Shown here: positions 11,931 to 21,904 of the stretch, piece after piece
Position numbering within the stretch: position 1 is the stretch's first letter
Layout of the letters: each line of letters opens with the position of its first letter
Assembly (NCBI GenBank): GCA_040954595.2
Contig: CM082598.2
Location: 9,858,001 to 9,922,000, forward strand
Length of the DNA: 64,000 nucleotides
From: Balanoglossus misakiensis
Taxonomy: Eukaryota; Hemichordata
Direction: 5' to 3'
Translations under genes and position numbers: made by a program
The notes under the pieces: generated by a model
Seen by the model: the letters and a program-made list of their open reading frames with translations, nothing else
What the model was told of the DNA's origin: nothing
The model's database searches: none

Positions 11931-12357
11931 ATGGGGTTTCCCCAGACCCTCTTTCTGGAGAGCATCGGAAGAAGCAAAGGCGTCTGGGTAACCGAGACTA
12001 TCTCAGTCGCTGAAGTTTTCCTCGTATTCGTATTCAAATTCATTTTCTATAAGTGTGTCATTTTCGTCCACGTAATTTGACATAACTGCATCAATGTTCT
12101 AACCAAGTTACAGAATTCTCGATATTAACATTATTTTAATAGTACAGTAAATATCTATTAGTAGAGTAAATACCATACGTAGTATTTTGGGGCCAAGGCT
12201 CCATCCAGTAAGTGACTCCAATATGAATATGAATACGATGATAACTTCAGCAGCGTATTCGATTTTGCCCAGCGATGTAATGGGAATGTATTACTGACCA
12301 CTCTTTATCAGTATCTTTACAATTGCTATGTTTACTTGACACCAATCGTCTGTAATT

Positions 12358-12487
12358 TGACGTGACGAGCACAACGGAGGGCCGTGGATGTGACAGCTTC
12401 GTCGCGCATTGGACAGACTCATTAGGTGGCCGACTCATCTGCAGGAGAATCACTTCCGTGTTCGCTATTTAAAAGGTACCATTTAAA
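12358..12487 (+). promoter_or_regulatory. RMC1: Putative RMC1 promoter
   Basis: Immediately upstream of the RMC1 start codon are a CRE-like TGACGTGACG (12358-12367), an inverted CCAAT (ATTGG, 12409-12413) and a TATA-like CTATTTAAAAGG near 12465. The TATA-like box is only about 20 bases from the ATG, so a start site driven by it would leave almost no 5' UTR. An upstream TATA-less start is equally possible. No transcript evidence is available. Confidence 0.35.
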
Positions 12488-12592
12488 ATGGCCGACGAGG
12501 AGTCCCACTACATCCAACTTAGTCAAAGCCCGACTAGATTTGAACCAGTTAGCAAAGTCACAAACGTTTTCTTCGATGAAGTTAAAAAGCAG
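12488..12592 (+). CDS. RMC1: RMC1 (regulator of MON1-CCZ1), coding exon 1
   Basis: RMC1 (C18orf8, Mic1) is a subunit of the metazoan MON1-CCZ1 complex, which activates RAB7 on late endosomes and lysosomes. Its N-terminal half is a WD40-like beta-propeller and its C-terminal half is the Mic1 domain. This exon supplies the initiator ATG (context AAAATGG) and 35 codons, including FEPVSKVTNVFFDEVKKQ, which matches the family's opening strand (human has CVFFDEANKQ at the same place). It ends in phase 0 at donor GTAAGT (12593). Five further exons follow in order on the same strand (23331, 27189, 32071, 35870, 39444), making 552 coding bases with no frame break. The C-terminal three quarters of the protein is not in the window. 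Confidence 0.93.
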
Positions 12593-12821
12593 GTAAGTTC
12601 GTGACCACTCTCATAATATTCACCAAATCACAGTCGCGTGTAACTGTAAACTGTGTAGCCTGTCACGCCCATACATACAAGTCCGCCAGCACTCCTCCAG
12701 CCTCAGGCCCCTCCGAAGCTGCGACACTCCAAGGTGGAACTTATACTACGCGACCTCCTATTCGGGAACACTCGTATCAGAGCACGGCTGCTCCTGACGA
12801 GGAACGGCGGCGAAGGTTAGC

Positions 12822-12866
12822 ATCGGGGTTAGGGTTAGGGTAAGGGTTAGATTAGGGTTTAAGGTT
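12822..12866 (+). repeat. Short interstitial TTAGGG-like run
   Basis: Imperfect GGGTTA units, about six, with TAAGGG and TTTAAGG variants. They resemble the metazoan telomere repeat, but similar runs sit inside the miniature element at 3327-3594, so this is probably element-derived and not a true telomere scar. Confidence 0.7.
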
Positions 12867-13483
12867 AGGAGTGTATTGAAATAACCAAAGTGATTTAGTT
12901 TGTGGATAAGGTCAAGTTTCGGTACACAGCATGGAGGTACTAAGAGAAGGAGCAAGGACGCTATTAGAGAGGTTTAGTTACACGTAAATACGCGTACGTC
13001 TGACGGCGGGCAGTGGCGTTCGCATATGTGTAGCGACGCGTGAATTTCGCGGATTAGTTGTCCGTTTTGAATAACAAAATTTAAAAAAAAAATTCAAATA
13101 TTTTTCACTTAAAATAAATTTTGTGTGTGATGAATATTCTTTAAGATCACCACCCTTGCAATAAGTTTCTTGACTGCAGTGGAAATATAGTTTAGTGAAA
13201 TTTTCCGATGTCTTTATCGAGGCGTCCACTGAAAACGTAGCATGGGAACAATTTTTTGTGTTCACAGGGCTTGCGTTTGATATTTTATTTTTTACGTGCA
13301 GTGCACGCAAAAAGCCAACAAATTTTGCATGAAATTGTATTTGAATTACGTGCAACAAAATAGCGATAGACAAGCAGGCTTTCAGATAGCTGCAATAATT
13401 GTAGCGGCCGGTGCTGCTTGGTTGACTGGTGTGCAGCATAACCGCTACAAGGCCTTGTGTACCGTGGCCGAAATCGACACACT

Positions 13484-13655
13484 GTGTAGGTTTCAAACCT
13501 ACACTGTCCCATTGCTACAAAATGCGCGCGTACGGTGTAGGTTTCAAACCTACACTGCCCTTTGCTACAAAATGCGCGCGTACGGTGTAGGTTTCAAACC
13601 TACACTGCCCTTTGCTAGAAAATGCGCGCGTACGGTGTAGGTTTCAAACCTACAC
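13484..13655. repeat. Four tandem 50-51-bp units, each with a perfect palindrome
   Basis: A 21-bp palindrome (10-bp arms GTGTAGGTTT / AAACCTACAC around one C) starts at 13484, 13535, 13585 and 13635. Spacers between palindromes are nearly identical (CTACAAAATGCGCGCGTACG), so this is a tandem repeat and not a CRISPR array. Confidence 0.95.
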
Positions 13656-13813
13656 TGTCCCTTTGGTGAAACTTTTACATTTTACATAAACCATAACAAA
13701 CTATATATTTTCAGAAAAGTTCTATAACATACTAAAATTTGACCAACTTTGAACTTGACCTTGAAAAGTTATTGCGGAAAAACCTATTGAAAAAAACATA
13801 CTTTTTAAGGTCA

Positions 13814-15291
13814 CTTGTCCCATTTGTTGTTCCACATCAAATAAATGGAAGATCCGAGAAAATCCACACTTTTCCAGTTTTTGTACAGTCATCCTATAAG
13901 TATAAGCGCTTCTACGGTACCGCCTGTGAGTCTTACAGCTTTGAAACCAGTGCGTAATATACTAGTAGCATGACTCCATGCTAGTAGTAAAAGCATACCG
14001 GGATGTGGGAAGTGGGAACGCTTTGAGTTGGTCCCTTGGGACAAAGACGTTTTTAATTTATTCACGCACAGGGATGTATTTTTAGCCAGACAACGGCAAG
14101 ACCTAGTTGCCTAGCAATTATCACCATGAACTTTGCTACAAGTTTCACTACCACTTCCACTGGGCGTCTCAATTTTTTCAGCAGAGCCCCAGCTGCAGTA
14201 AGTTCCGACTACCTCAAGGCTTTGCCTGTAGGTTTTGGGGCTCCTCATTTTACTGATGACCATCAGCAACAAGGCAAATTGACCGTTGACTAAGCAAGGT
14301 GCTAAACATCGCTCTTTTCAGAGGGGTAATTTTACATGCAAGCTCATTAGAAACTGCCACTTGTATCCCCTCAATTTTCAGCCACCCCCCTGTTACAAAA
14401 TGACCCCTTTCCTTAATTAACTATTCACGACTGATTTGAGGTCAGACAAGGGTAAGTCAGAGCTACTGTATATGGTACTCCTGAATTTGCTTTTTAAACG
14501 TCGCCGACGCCGATTTCATGGGCATTTGAATGAACCGATACCGGTTTATGGTAACCTTTCATTGGAGGTTGCGCCTGGAAGACTGCAGTCCATGCTACTA
14601 AATCGTCGTCGGAGGTCGAGTTTGCAATTCCTTTGTATGTGCCTTGGCCATTTCCGCGTCACTCCAATTGTTGCCTCGAGACACTGCTTCGGCCATTGTT
14701 TTAGTAAAGTGAACCTCAACGCTTAATGCAGCGCTTAATGAGACAAACCGCGTCGGCAGAGTGCGTTTAGATCGGCGTTTAGTGCGGTGTTTCTGTTCAC
14801 ACGTGATTTGAATCGCTGTTTAGTGCGGCGCCCCGACCCAGGTCCCACCCCTCAACACCGTCACAAAAAAAGAGCGGCGCAGGGCCGCTCTCACCTTTTC
14901 ACACGTGGCACTTACAAATTAACGCCGCCCTAGGGCCGCCGCTGGGGCGGCGTTGACGGCACGTGAGAAAGGCACTATAGTGAAACTTGTAGTAAAGTTC
15001 ATGGTGATAATTGCTAGGCAACTAGGTCTTGCCATTGTCTGGCTAAAAATACATCCCTGTGCGTGAATAAATTAAAAACGTCTTTGTCCCAAGGGACCAA
15101 CTCAAAGTGTGTTCCCACATCCTGGTATGCTTTTATATTACGCACTGGTTTCCACTGGTTTCAAAGCTGTAAGACTCACAGGCGGTACCATAGTAGCGCT
15201 TTTACTTATAGGATGACTCTGCAAAAACTGGAAAAGTGTGGATTTTGTCGGATCTTCCATTCATTTGATGTGGAACAACAAATGGGACAAG
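13814..15291. mobile_element. Fold-back DNA element with ~330-bp arms
   Basis: The left arm (13814-14155; CTTGTCCCATTTGTTGTTCC, then AAGACGTTTTTAATTTATTC) and right arm (14975-15291) are inverted copies with small indels. The 820-bp middle contains a CG-rich stretch with GCGTTTAGTGCGG-type sequence and a short hairpin (GAGCGGC...GCCGCTC near 14870-14890). The arginine-rich frame at 14436-14726 has no recognisable domain and is probably chance. Confidence 0.85.
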
Positions 15292-16230
15292 TTGGCGAAA
15301 TGTGTTGTTGATTTTCAATCGCACCATGAAGCCTATTTTAACCTAATTTGCATAAATGTCAGAGGGGGTCCTTCTGGCACTTTGACTCATTTTTACCCCC
15401 ATTGTTTCGTCTTTTTGTAAAGAATAATTATTTTTTCATGGTCGAACCGAAGGATTGATTACGGTACATCCTTTAATACTGTTTAAAACAACTGTCTTTG
15501 TTGGCTGTTTTTACTTTTTCATGCCAGTTAGTTGTGTGTGTGTGTGATGTGTGTGGTAGAGAGTGTGTGTGTATTTACAAACGTACATGACTGCATGGCC
15601 ATTCACTCATTTTGCCCTAGTGAAGGACATGTTGTGATTCCACAAGTCACAAGAGAATTTTTAACCTGTACATGAAAAAAGAACACCACAAACTACTCAT
15701 GCTACTAGAATTCTCAGTGTCACTGATTTCACACAGGGAGTCAACATTGTAATGAACCTTTGATAGAAACAATGTATAAGCATTGAAACAATGTTATCAC
15801 CCACACCATGGTGGGCGGAAGTTGCTCCTGGCGCTTTTTTTCCCATGATTCAAATTACAGTAAACGCCATATTGGAAATTCCCTAGATTTTGTAAAAAAT
15901 CGCGCGACCCATACATGGCGAATATGTTTTTTTCTGAAAGAGAGACATCAAAGCTACCAAATTATGTAGAAATCAGCTACAGCGGATTTCCCCTTTAAAT
16001 AATGTGTGTTAGGCGCTAACTGCAAACAATGCCAAGTGGGTGAGCTGTTTCACACCTTTGTAACACTGTTGCAACACACAGGTTAACGCACAAGTTAAAG
16101 CAGGTTAATGCGCAGGTTAACACATGCTGACCCATTAAAAATACTTCATCAACAAGTTGTTAGCAAATTGGAAAGCTATTCCTAAGCTGCACTGTACTTA
16201 TATAGTTCGTTTGCTGAGAAATTGAGAAAT
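15292..16230. other. Non-coding interval with TG microsatellite
   Basis: A (TG)n-type run lies at 15530-15575. Near 16075-16130 is a local repetition of GGTTAA(C/T)GC-type words. No protein or RNA gene is visible. Confidence 0.4.
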
Positions 16231-16249
16231 TTCCTGTCAAAGTTATTGT

Positions 16250-16583
16250 ATTCGCTGGTCACATGCTCTCTCTGATTCGTTTAAAGTGGGAAATGGTGTA
16301 CGTCAAGGTGGAATTCTTTCGCCTTTTCTTTTTAATGTTTATGTTGATAAGCTGAACGTAAGGCTGTCAAATGCCGCTGTAGGTTGTGAGATAGCAGGAC
16401 TTACGTTGAACAACCTGTCCTACGCAGACGATATGTGTCTAATTGCACCGTCAGTTAAACGTTTGCGTAAGCTGATTCAGATCTGTCAACTCTACGCTGA
16501 AGATCATGATATCAAGTATAACACGCGAAAATCGAAATGCATGCATTTTGAATCGTCGATTAAGCTTTCAAGTATTCCATCAG
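16250..16583 (+). pseudogene. LINE reverse transcriptase fragment (YADD palm region)
   Basis: This frame encodes the palm region of a non-LTR reverse transcriptase. It contains NGVRQGGILSPFLFNVYVD, followed by the catalytic box LSYADDMCL and the motif KSKCMHF downstream. Upstream fingers, the endonuclease and ORF1 are absent, so the copy is dead. The frame is then interrupted by the THAP element at 16588. It clearly belongs to an APE-type LINE clade but I cannot assign the clade from this short region. It differs in sequence from the larger LINE at 56516-62581. Confidence 0.88.
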
Positions 16584-16930
16584 TTAAAGGTCCCATGCCA
16601 TGCCCTATACAACCACGCGTAAAATCACTATTTGGGTCTTGAAGTTAACGTATGTTACTATCTTGCAATGCGTTTTGCCCCTTGTGCTTAGATAACAAGC
16701 AAGTAAAAGTGGCGGGTGGGCGTGTACCCCTAACCCAACTCAGTCGAGTTTTTTCGGCTTTTCGAAGTTCAGTCGAAGGCTTATCTTGATATGGACAAAT
16801 ACATGTAGTCTTTCACACCTTCGCAAATCCTCTGCCAGTAATGTGAAACAAGGGCTTCCTTTGCTTTGACCGTGTACACTTAGGGCAACTTCTCATTCAG
16901 TCTCCTACTACGGTCATGACACCATGGTAA

Positions 16931-17200
16931 CGTTGTTCTTTTGGAGGTTGTGCCAACAAAGGCAGTTCCGATGTCTCACTTTATAGTTTTCCATCAAATG
17001 TTTCTCAACGATCTCAGTGGTCAGAGGCAGTCAAACAGACTCGGCCCGATTGGGATGGTCCAAAGCCGTACAGCGTTGTTTGCAGCGAACACTTTCCGGA
17101 AGAGTCATTCCATAGCGGAAAGCAGAACGACGTTCTTACTCTAGCTCGCGCTTTTGTAGCCGATCAGTATGGCTACAAACGTCGACCCAAGTTGAAAAGC
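16931..17200 (+). pseudogene. THAP zinc-finger domain fragment of a transposase
   Basis: Reading from 16931, the frame gives CSFGGCANKG, then a YSFPSN segment, a Trp (QWSEAVKQTRPDW), and VVCSEHFPEESFH. These are the C-x4-C, FP, W and C-x2-H-F signatures of the C2CH THAP domain, used by P-element and Kolobok transposases to bind their own ends. A TAA stop lies in frame just before the first Cys, so no start codon is available. The frame continues into a basic tract (YKRRPKLKSNAV). No catalytic region follows. Domain identity is from visible motif spacing. Confidence 0.8.
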
Positions 17201-17319
17201 AACGCTGTACCCAGTCCGACAATTACAAGATTGTCATCAGAAAATCAAACAATGTGGCTTTTTCCGAAATTTATTCCGACTAGCCTAGAAAAATAATATA
17301 CGAGTCAGTAACGAGTGTA

Positions 17320-17544
17320 TCACGAAATAGCCAAGGACAAGCTTTGGCCACCACCCGCACCTTGTCCTTCCGAGTCGGACTCCGACTCTGATTCGGAACA
17401 ACTTGTCCCGGACGCCTGGGGTTCAAATTGGTATGGCTGTGCGCCATCAAACCAATTCTTGTCAAAATCACTGTCTGAATTCTGGTTAACATTGTCCTGA
17501 GGCTCGGAGCAATGGGATAAATCACTGTCGCTGGAGTCCTCCAT
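17320..17544 (-). CDS. Small acidic protein with PYQFEP motif, second ORF of the THAP element
   Basis: An intact 74-codon frame begins with ATG at 17542-17544 and ends TGA at 17320. It starts MEDSSDSDLSH, carries AQPYQFEPQ at about residues 35-43, then an acidic run SESESESDSEG and a glycine-rich end. It is convergent to the THAP remnant. Small proteins with a P/G-Y-x-FEP motif and an acidic stretch accompany some DNA transposons (inference from recalled invertebrate and fish proteins annotated as P2X7-like). It is probably truncated by the element's internal deletion. Function is unknown. Confidence 0.5.
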   Translation of the reverse strand: MEDSSDSDLSHCSEPQDNVNQNSDSDFDKNWFDGAQPYQFEPQASGTSCSESESESDSEGQGAGGGQSLSLAIS

Positions 17545-17910
17545 GACGACCCTTGGTTTAATAGGTTCGCTGGTGTGGCTTCCTTACAAGTGTTTATTTT
17601 GCGCCTGCCAACGCTGTTTATATAGCTTGTCTTTGTCTGTGGACTTGATTACGCATAGACCGCTAATTACACCTTACTGTTAACAGAATGGTACACTACG
17701 ACGTAGTGTACTTGTTTGTCCATATGCAAATACCTTCGCCTGGCTCGAGTGCGAAGTGGCTCCCTGATCACAGGCATGAAAAAAGGTGGCAAATTCCGGC
17801 ATACGTGCACATTTTTCGGAACCGACACAATAGGCAATGCATAGACAGGTACCCTAGGTGAGCTTTTGACGTGGAAAAATGAAAACTTTCCAAAGCATGA
17901 CATGGGACCT

Positions 17911-18419
17911 TTAATCTCTGTGAGACTACTCTTGAATTTGTTTGTAAATTTACTTATCTTGGGCATATTTTCTCTCATGATTTATCTGATAATGAGAACA
18001 TTCTAAAACAACGTAGAGCATTGTGTGGAAGGGCTAATTTTCTCCTTAGAAAGTTCAATTCGTGTTCTGTCGACGTGAACTTGCATCTTTTTAATGCTTT
18101 TTGTAATAACATTTATGGCTCTCATTTATGGTGCGATTTTGATTTGTACAACATCCGGAATATCATCGTATGTCACAACAATGCACTTCGAAGACTACTT
18201 GGTCACCCAGGACGCGAAAGTGCCTCTAAAATATTTGTTTTAAACGCCGTAAACTGCTTCTTCAATATGAGAAGAAAAGTCGCTTTTAATTTTTCTGTTC
18301 GTCTCTGTGCTAGTCCCAATGTCTTGATCAATCGCCTTGTGTCATGTGATATGCGCTTTATGGTCTACATGCCCACTGGATGGACATTTTACATTGATTC
18401 TTATGAGTGTTTTTTTTAA
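17911..18419 (+). pseudogene. LINE ORF2 C-terminal fragment
   Basis: This continues the reverse transcriptase frame after the THAP element. It reads KFTYLGHIFSHDLSDNENIL, then RRALCGRANFLLRKFN and NALRRLLGHPGRESAS, ending with TAA at 18417-18419. The YLG motif after the palm and the RRLLG region are typical of LINE thumb and C-terminal domains. The frame is open to its natural-looking stop about 110 bases before the LINE tail. Confidence 0.8.
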
Positions 18420-18659
18420 ATTTATTTTATTTATTAGTTTTCTAGTGTTTTTTTGCCAGTTTTTTTGTAACTATTATCTATGGATGGTTGTGTCTGAAAT
18501 AAAGATTAATAATAATAAAAATAATAAGTAGGCAATATCATAATGGCAACACGCACAGTCAAGTAGGGCAGATAAAAGAGATCGTAAGAAGTGTGCTGTG
18601 ATGCTGAAAAGCCAAAGGTCATTGACGGCGCCCTCTGCAGAGGGCAACATGTTAACTTC

Positions 18660-19040
18660 CGGTAGTTCTACGCAAGCGCAGGATTTGAAGAACAAGGATG
18701 AAATCGAAGAACAAGAATGTAATTTGACGAAAGCAAAAATGAAATCGAAGAACACAAAAATAATTTGATGAAAGCAAAAATGAAATCGAAGAACACAAAA
18801 ATAATTTGATGAAAGCAAAAATGAAATCGAAGAACAAGAATGTAATTTGACGAAAGCAAAAATGAATTCGAAGAACAAGAATGTAAATTGACGAAAGCAA
18901 ACGTGGATTTGAAGAACAAGAATATAGATTTGAAGAACAAGAATATAAATTTGAAGAACACAAGTATAGATTTGAAGAACACAAATATAGATTTGACCAA
19001 AGCAAACGTGAAATTGGAGAATAAAAATAACATTATACAA
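18660..19040 (+). repeat. Minisatellite of ~18-21-bp units (GAAGAACAAGAAT...)
   Basis: Units of the type ATTTGAAGAACAAGAATATAG and variants with GACGAAAGCAAA recur some 15-18 times. On + the last part (from about 18885) reads as heptad-like LKNKNID repeats for about 55 codons before a stop. The opposite strand has long Phe/Cys/Ser-rich frames that are shadows of the same periodicity. Confidence 0.85.
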
Positions 19041-19798
19041 TGTTCAAGAAAATAGTTTTTCAAGAATATTGCAACGTTTGGCTTGCCATAGACAAGGTTG
19101 CGAATTTCCTGTGTTATATCAAGGAAAATGACCCAGAAGCCCTACTTGCTTTGTTATGTCTAATGGCTTCTGCGTGCATAAATTATAGCGCCGACACGTG
19201 CCAAGTTTGTGGCCTAGGTTACCGCACATACATCACTGTGCGTCCTGCTACAGCATACAAGCGCACGTACGCGTACATGTGTACAGGGCGCCCGACCGGC
19301 CAACCTTGACAAGGCGCCCCAGATAGCCTAGCCCGCTGTTATCTTTCAATGGATTTTTTTTGCGCGCATGTCAGGCAACTGTGACAAAATATTTGCCCGC
19401 AAACATTGTAGTTTTGCGTGAAAACGCAAGAAATATGCGTGAACGCGAGCCCTGGTTCATGTTTTGAAAACAGCAAATACTGCCGGTTTTGGCACATATT
19501 GCAAAAATTATTCAGATACATGTAACATGGATGCTGGCTACATCACAATTGCACTTTCAGAGATCAATCGCTCAAATTAAAGAGAGAATATCGAGAAATT
19601 TCCGAAAAATATTACACTTAATCATGATTCCGCGTAGAAGCGTCGCTTGCCATTCCGAACGTCTGATCTACACGTACGCCACGTCTGCTTATCACGTGAT
19701 CGAACATATTTACGTGTAATTAAACCTCTCTAGTGTTTCCTATGAACCCCCATGTGCGTCTTAATCCAGTATCATTATTTTGCGGGTCAGCGGGTCAA

Positions 19799-19931
19799 AG
19801 TGGGGGCCTATTTGCTGGTCACCCAATAAATGATAGAAATGTGACTTCTGTATATGTGCAACAAAGTGGGGGCCTATTTGCTGGTCACCCAATAAATGAT
19901 AGAAATGTGACTTCTGTATATGTGCAATTGT
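19799..19931 (+). repeat. Two identical 66-bp tandem units
   Basis: The block beginning TGGGGGCCTATTTGCTGGTC occurs at 19801 and 19867 with no visible difference. Related single-copy sequence lies inverted at 21470-21560, inside the fold-back element. Confidence 0.9.
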
Positions 19932-20299
19932 TTCTTGGAATAAAATGAACCTAAGGCTAAAATATAACCCAAGTTCCTTTAAGACCATAATAACTTTCTT
20001 GAATACCTTGAAAAATACAACATCTTTGTCAATAATTTCAATGGAATCGACCGAGGATGCTGGCTGCCGAGCGGGTCATGTAATGTTGTGCGGGTCATGC
20101 GGGTTGCGGGCCACGGCAGGCCACTACTTTCTGACCAGTTTTCAGGTTGCGGGCCAGTGCAGGTCACTGCAGGCCACTTTTAAGTCCTCGAATTTCACAA
20201 AGCTCAAGGGATAACACATTATTATACACCTACTGCTGTAACCTATGGAGTTCCGTAATACAATAATTCGCGGTATCACCGTACAATAATTATTCAAAT

Positions 20300-20348
20300 G
20301 AGGACGCGGAGTCCCATAACCCACAGGGTTATGGGACTCCGCGTCCTC
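20300..20348. repeat. Perfect 23-bp-arm hairpin, 3-nt loop
   Basis: The arms GAGGACGCGGAGTCCCATAA(CCC) and its exact complement are separated only by ACA. No T-run follows and it is not next to a gene end. It may be the centre of a fold-back element. Confidence 0.95.
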
Positions 20349-20730
20349 GGATTGGTGATCAATGTAAACAATGATGATATTAACCCTACTCTGACGAAAA
20401 TTTATATAAAAAGTACACAGCCGTTATTAAACAAAATTATTGGTGACCCAAGATGCGAAATAAGTCAAAATCCACGCTGAAATTTCAGTCAAAGGAATCT
20501 GTGAACGAACAGGCGAGCGCGTTCATTTCAAGTTCCAGAACGAGCTCAGCGCAAGCAGCGTAGAACGTCGCGCGCGAGACAGGCAGTTTGACACTAGCAT
20601 CACCTGTTGCGCGAGGTGAAGGCGCGTTCGATATGCAAATTACATCATGGCGGCGTCTGAAAACTAGAAAGTCCGATAGCGGCCTATTTATTCTTTATCG
20701 TTCATCAAGGACGTCCGGAAAAGGTGTATA

Positions 20731-20878
20731 ATAATAAGGTTATTCACAAAATACCGGGATTTATGTCCTCGTACATCGTACGCTTCGGTATTGTCCTCGA
20801 CGCTGCGCGTCTCGGACAATACCTGCGCTGCACGATGTACTCGGACATAAATCCCGGTATTTTGTGAATAACCTTATA
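20731..20878. mobile_element. 148-bp near-perfect palindrome
   Basis: The arms of about 65 bp start AATAAGGTTATTCACAAAAT and end with the complement ATTTTGTGAATAACCTT. The middle is CG-rich (TTGTCCTCGACGC/GCGTCTCGGACAA). A related left end (TATAATAATAAGGTTATTAC) stands alone at 27780. It is probably a hairpin-type miniature element. Confidence 0.9.
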
Positions 20879-20990
20879 TTATGAAAATCAAATCCCTTCA
20901 TATGTCAAAAAAATGTGGAAAAACCAACAAGGCTTTGTAGGGAAACAGTATATTTTTAAAATGGGTGGTAGCTTAGCGGAAAAAGACCAT

Positions 20991-21904
20991 GTAGATTACT
21001 ACTATGATAACCAAATTCATTATCGATTTCCGTTTTGCCACTATACGTTCACTGATGCAACACTTCTGTGACAATGTGGCAGCCTGGAGAGTAATAATAA
21101 TAAATACCACATGTGTACAGTGCACATACTGTACGTATGTACGCGTAAAACATATTATATGGGGTTAGGTTGAGAGCGTGACACGCAGCTCGAGTCATAG
21201 ATGCAATCATGACAATCTTTTACAATACAGATCATTATACTACATGCATATGAACAACGATACTAAGGAATAAGATCACCCATGTCGGACATCTTGACTG
21301 CATGGCGGGAAAGCAAGACGTCACTGGTGGCAGTGCCACTACACGACCCGCTCGGCAGCCAGCATCCTCGGTCACCGGTCGATTCCACTGTAATTATTGA
21401 CAAAGATGTATTTTCCACGAAAGTTATTATGGTCTAAAAGGAAATGGGGATATATTTTGGGTTCATTTTATCCCAAGAAACAATTGCACATATATACAGA
21501 AGTCACATTTCTATCGTTTTTTGGGCGACCCTCAAATTGGCCCGCACCTTGACCCGCTGACCTGCAAAATAACGATACTAGCCAGCTGTGACGTCTTGCT
21601 TTCTGCCATCCTGTCAAGATGTCCGATCGAGCGATCTCATTCTTGAGTACAGTATCGTTGTTCATATGCAAAGTCTAATGATTTGTTTTGTAAAAGTTTG
21701 TCGTGATTGCATCTATGACTCTAGCTGCGTTTCACGCATTCAAGTTTCAACCTGACCCTATGTAATATTTTCTACGCACTGTACATGTGGTATTTATTAT
21801 TAGTACTCTCCAGGCTGCAACGATTGTCACAGAAGTATTGCACCAGTGAACGTATAGTGGCAAAACGGAAATCGATAAGGAATTTAGTTATAGTAGTAAT
21901 CTAC
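20991..21904. mobile_element. Fold-back DNA element with ~330-bp arms
   Basis: The left arm (20991-21340) and right arm (21588-21904) are inverted copies sharing GTAGATTACTACTATGATAA-type ends, CGGAAATCGAT, and GACATCTTGAC near the inner edge. The centre (21345-21585) is in turn an inverted match to 19740-20110 (GTGGAATCGACC, GCCGAGCGGGTC, AATAAATGATAG/CTATCG), so two fold-back systems are interleaved. No transposase was recognised. Confidence 0.85.

Larger units (their letters stand above)
8656..12000. mobile_element. Nested cluster of TAGTCTCGGTTACCCAGAC miniature elements
   Basis: The terminus TAGTCTCGGTTACCCAGA, or its complement ending CCGAGACTA, occurs at about 8668-8686 (complement), 8694-8713, 9378-9396, 9768-9786, 10175-10193 (complement), 10252-10270 (complement) and 11983-12000 (complement). 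It is usually followed by a CTTTGCTTCTTCC block and a TCTGGGGAAA block. Inverted pairs bracket other elements (8752-9257, 9445-9768, 9836-10131, 10350-11090), so insertions have been stacked inside one another. None encodes a recognisable protein. Confidence 0.8.
16588..17910 (+). mobile_element. Kolobok-like DNA transposon remnant (TTAA duplication, THAP domain)
   Basis: A perfect TTAA duplication (16584-16587 and 17911-17914) flanks inverted ends AGGTCCCATG and CATGGGACCT. The 1323-bp element holds a degraded THAP zinc-finger coding stretch on + and a small acidic protein frame on -. TTAA duplication with a THAP-type DNA-binding domain is characteristic of Kolobok transposons. The DDE transposase core is missing, so the copy is an internal-deletion derivative. 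Confidence 0.85.
16240..18530 (+). mobile_element. 5'-truncated LINE, split by a TTAA transposon
   Basis: The non-LTR retrotransposon starts inside its reverse transcriptase and ends in an AT-rich tail with AATAAAGATTAATAATAATAAAAATAATAA (18498-18530). The two halves, 16240-16583 and 17911-18530, join in frame once the insertion 16588-17910 and one copy of its TTAA are set aside. 5' truncation is the usual outcome of target-primed reverse transcription. Confidence 0.85.

Noticed and set aside
12822-12866. Chromosome-fusion telomere scar
   Set aside because: Too short and imperfect, and similar TTAGGG-like runs occur within a miniature element at 3327-3594.
13484-13655. CRISPR-like array (palindromic repeats at regular spacing)
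   Set aside because: The spacers are nearly identical to one another, there are no cas genes, and the genome is eukaryotic. It is a tandem repeat.
14436-14726. Arg-rich 96-codon gene inside the fold-back element
   Set aside because: CG-rich low-complexity sequence; no domain and no conservation evidence.
18474-19063. Long minus-strand frames rich in Phe, Cys and Ser, looking like a membrane protein
   Set aside because: Three overlapping frames are all open because the underlying minisatellite is periodic. None has a conserved domain.
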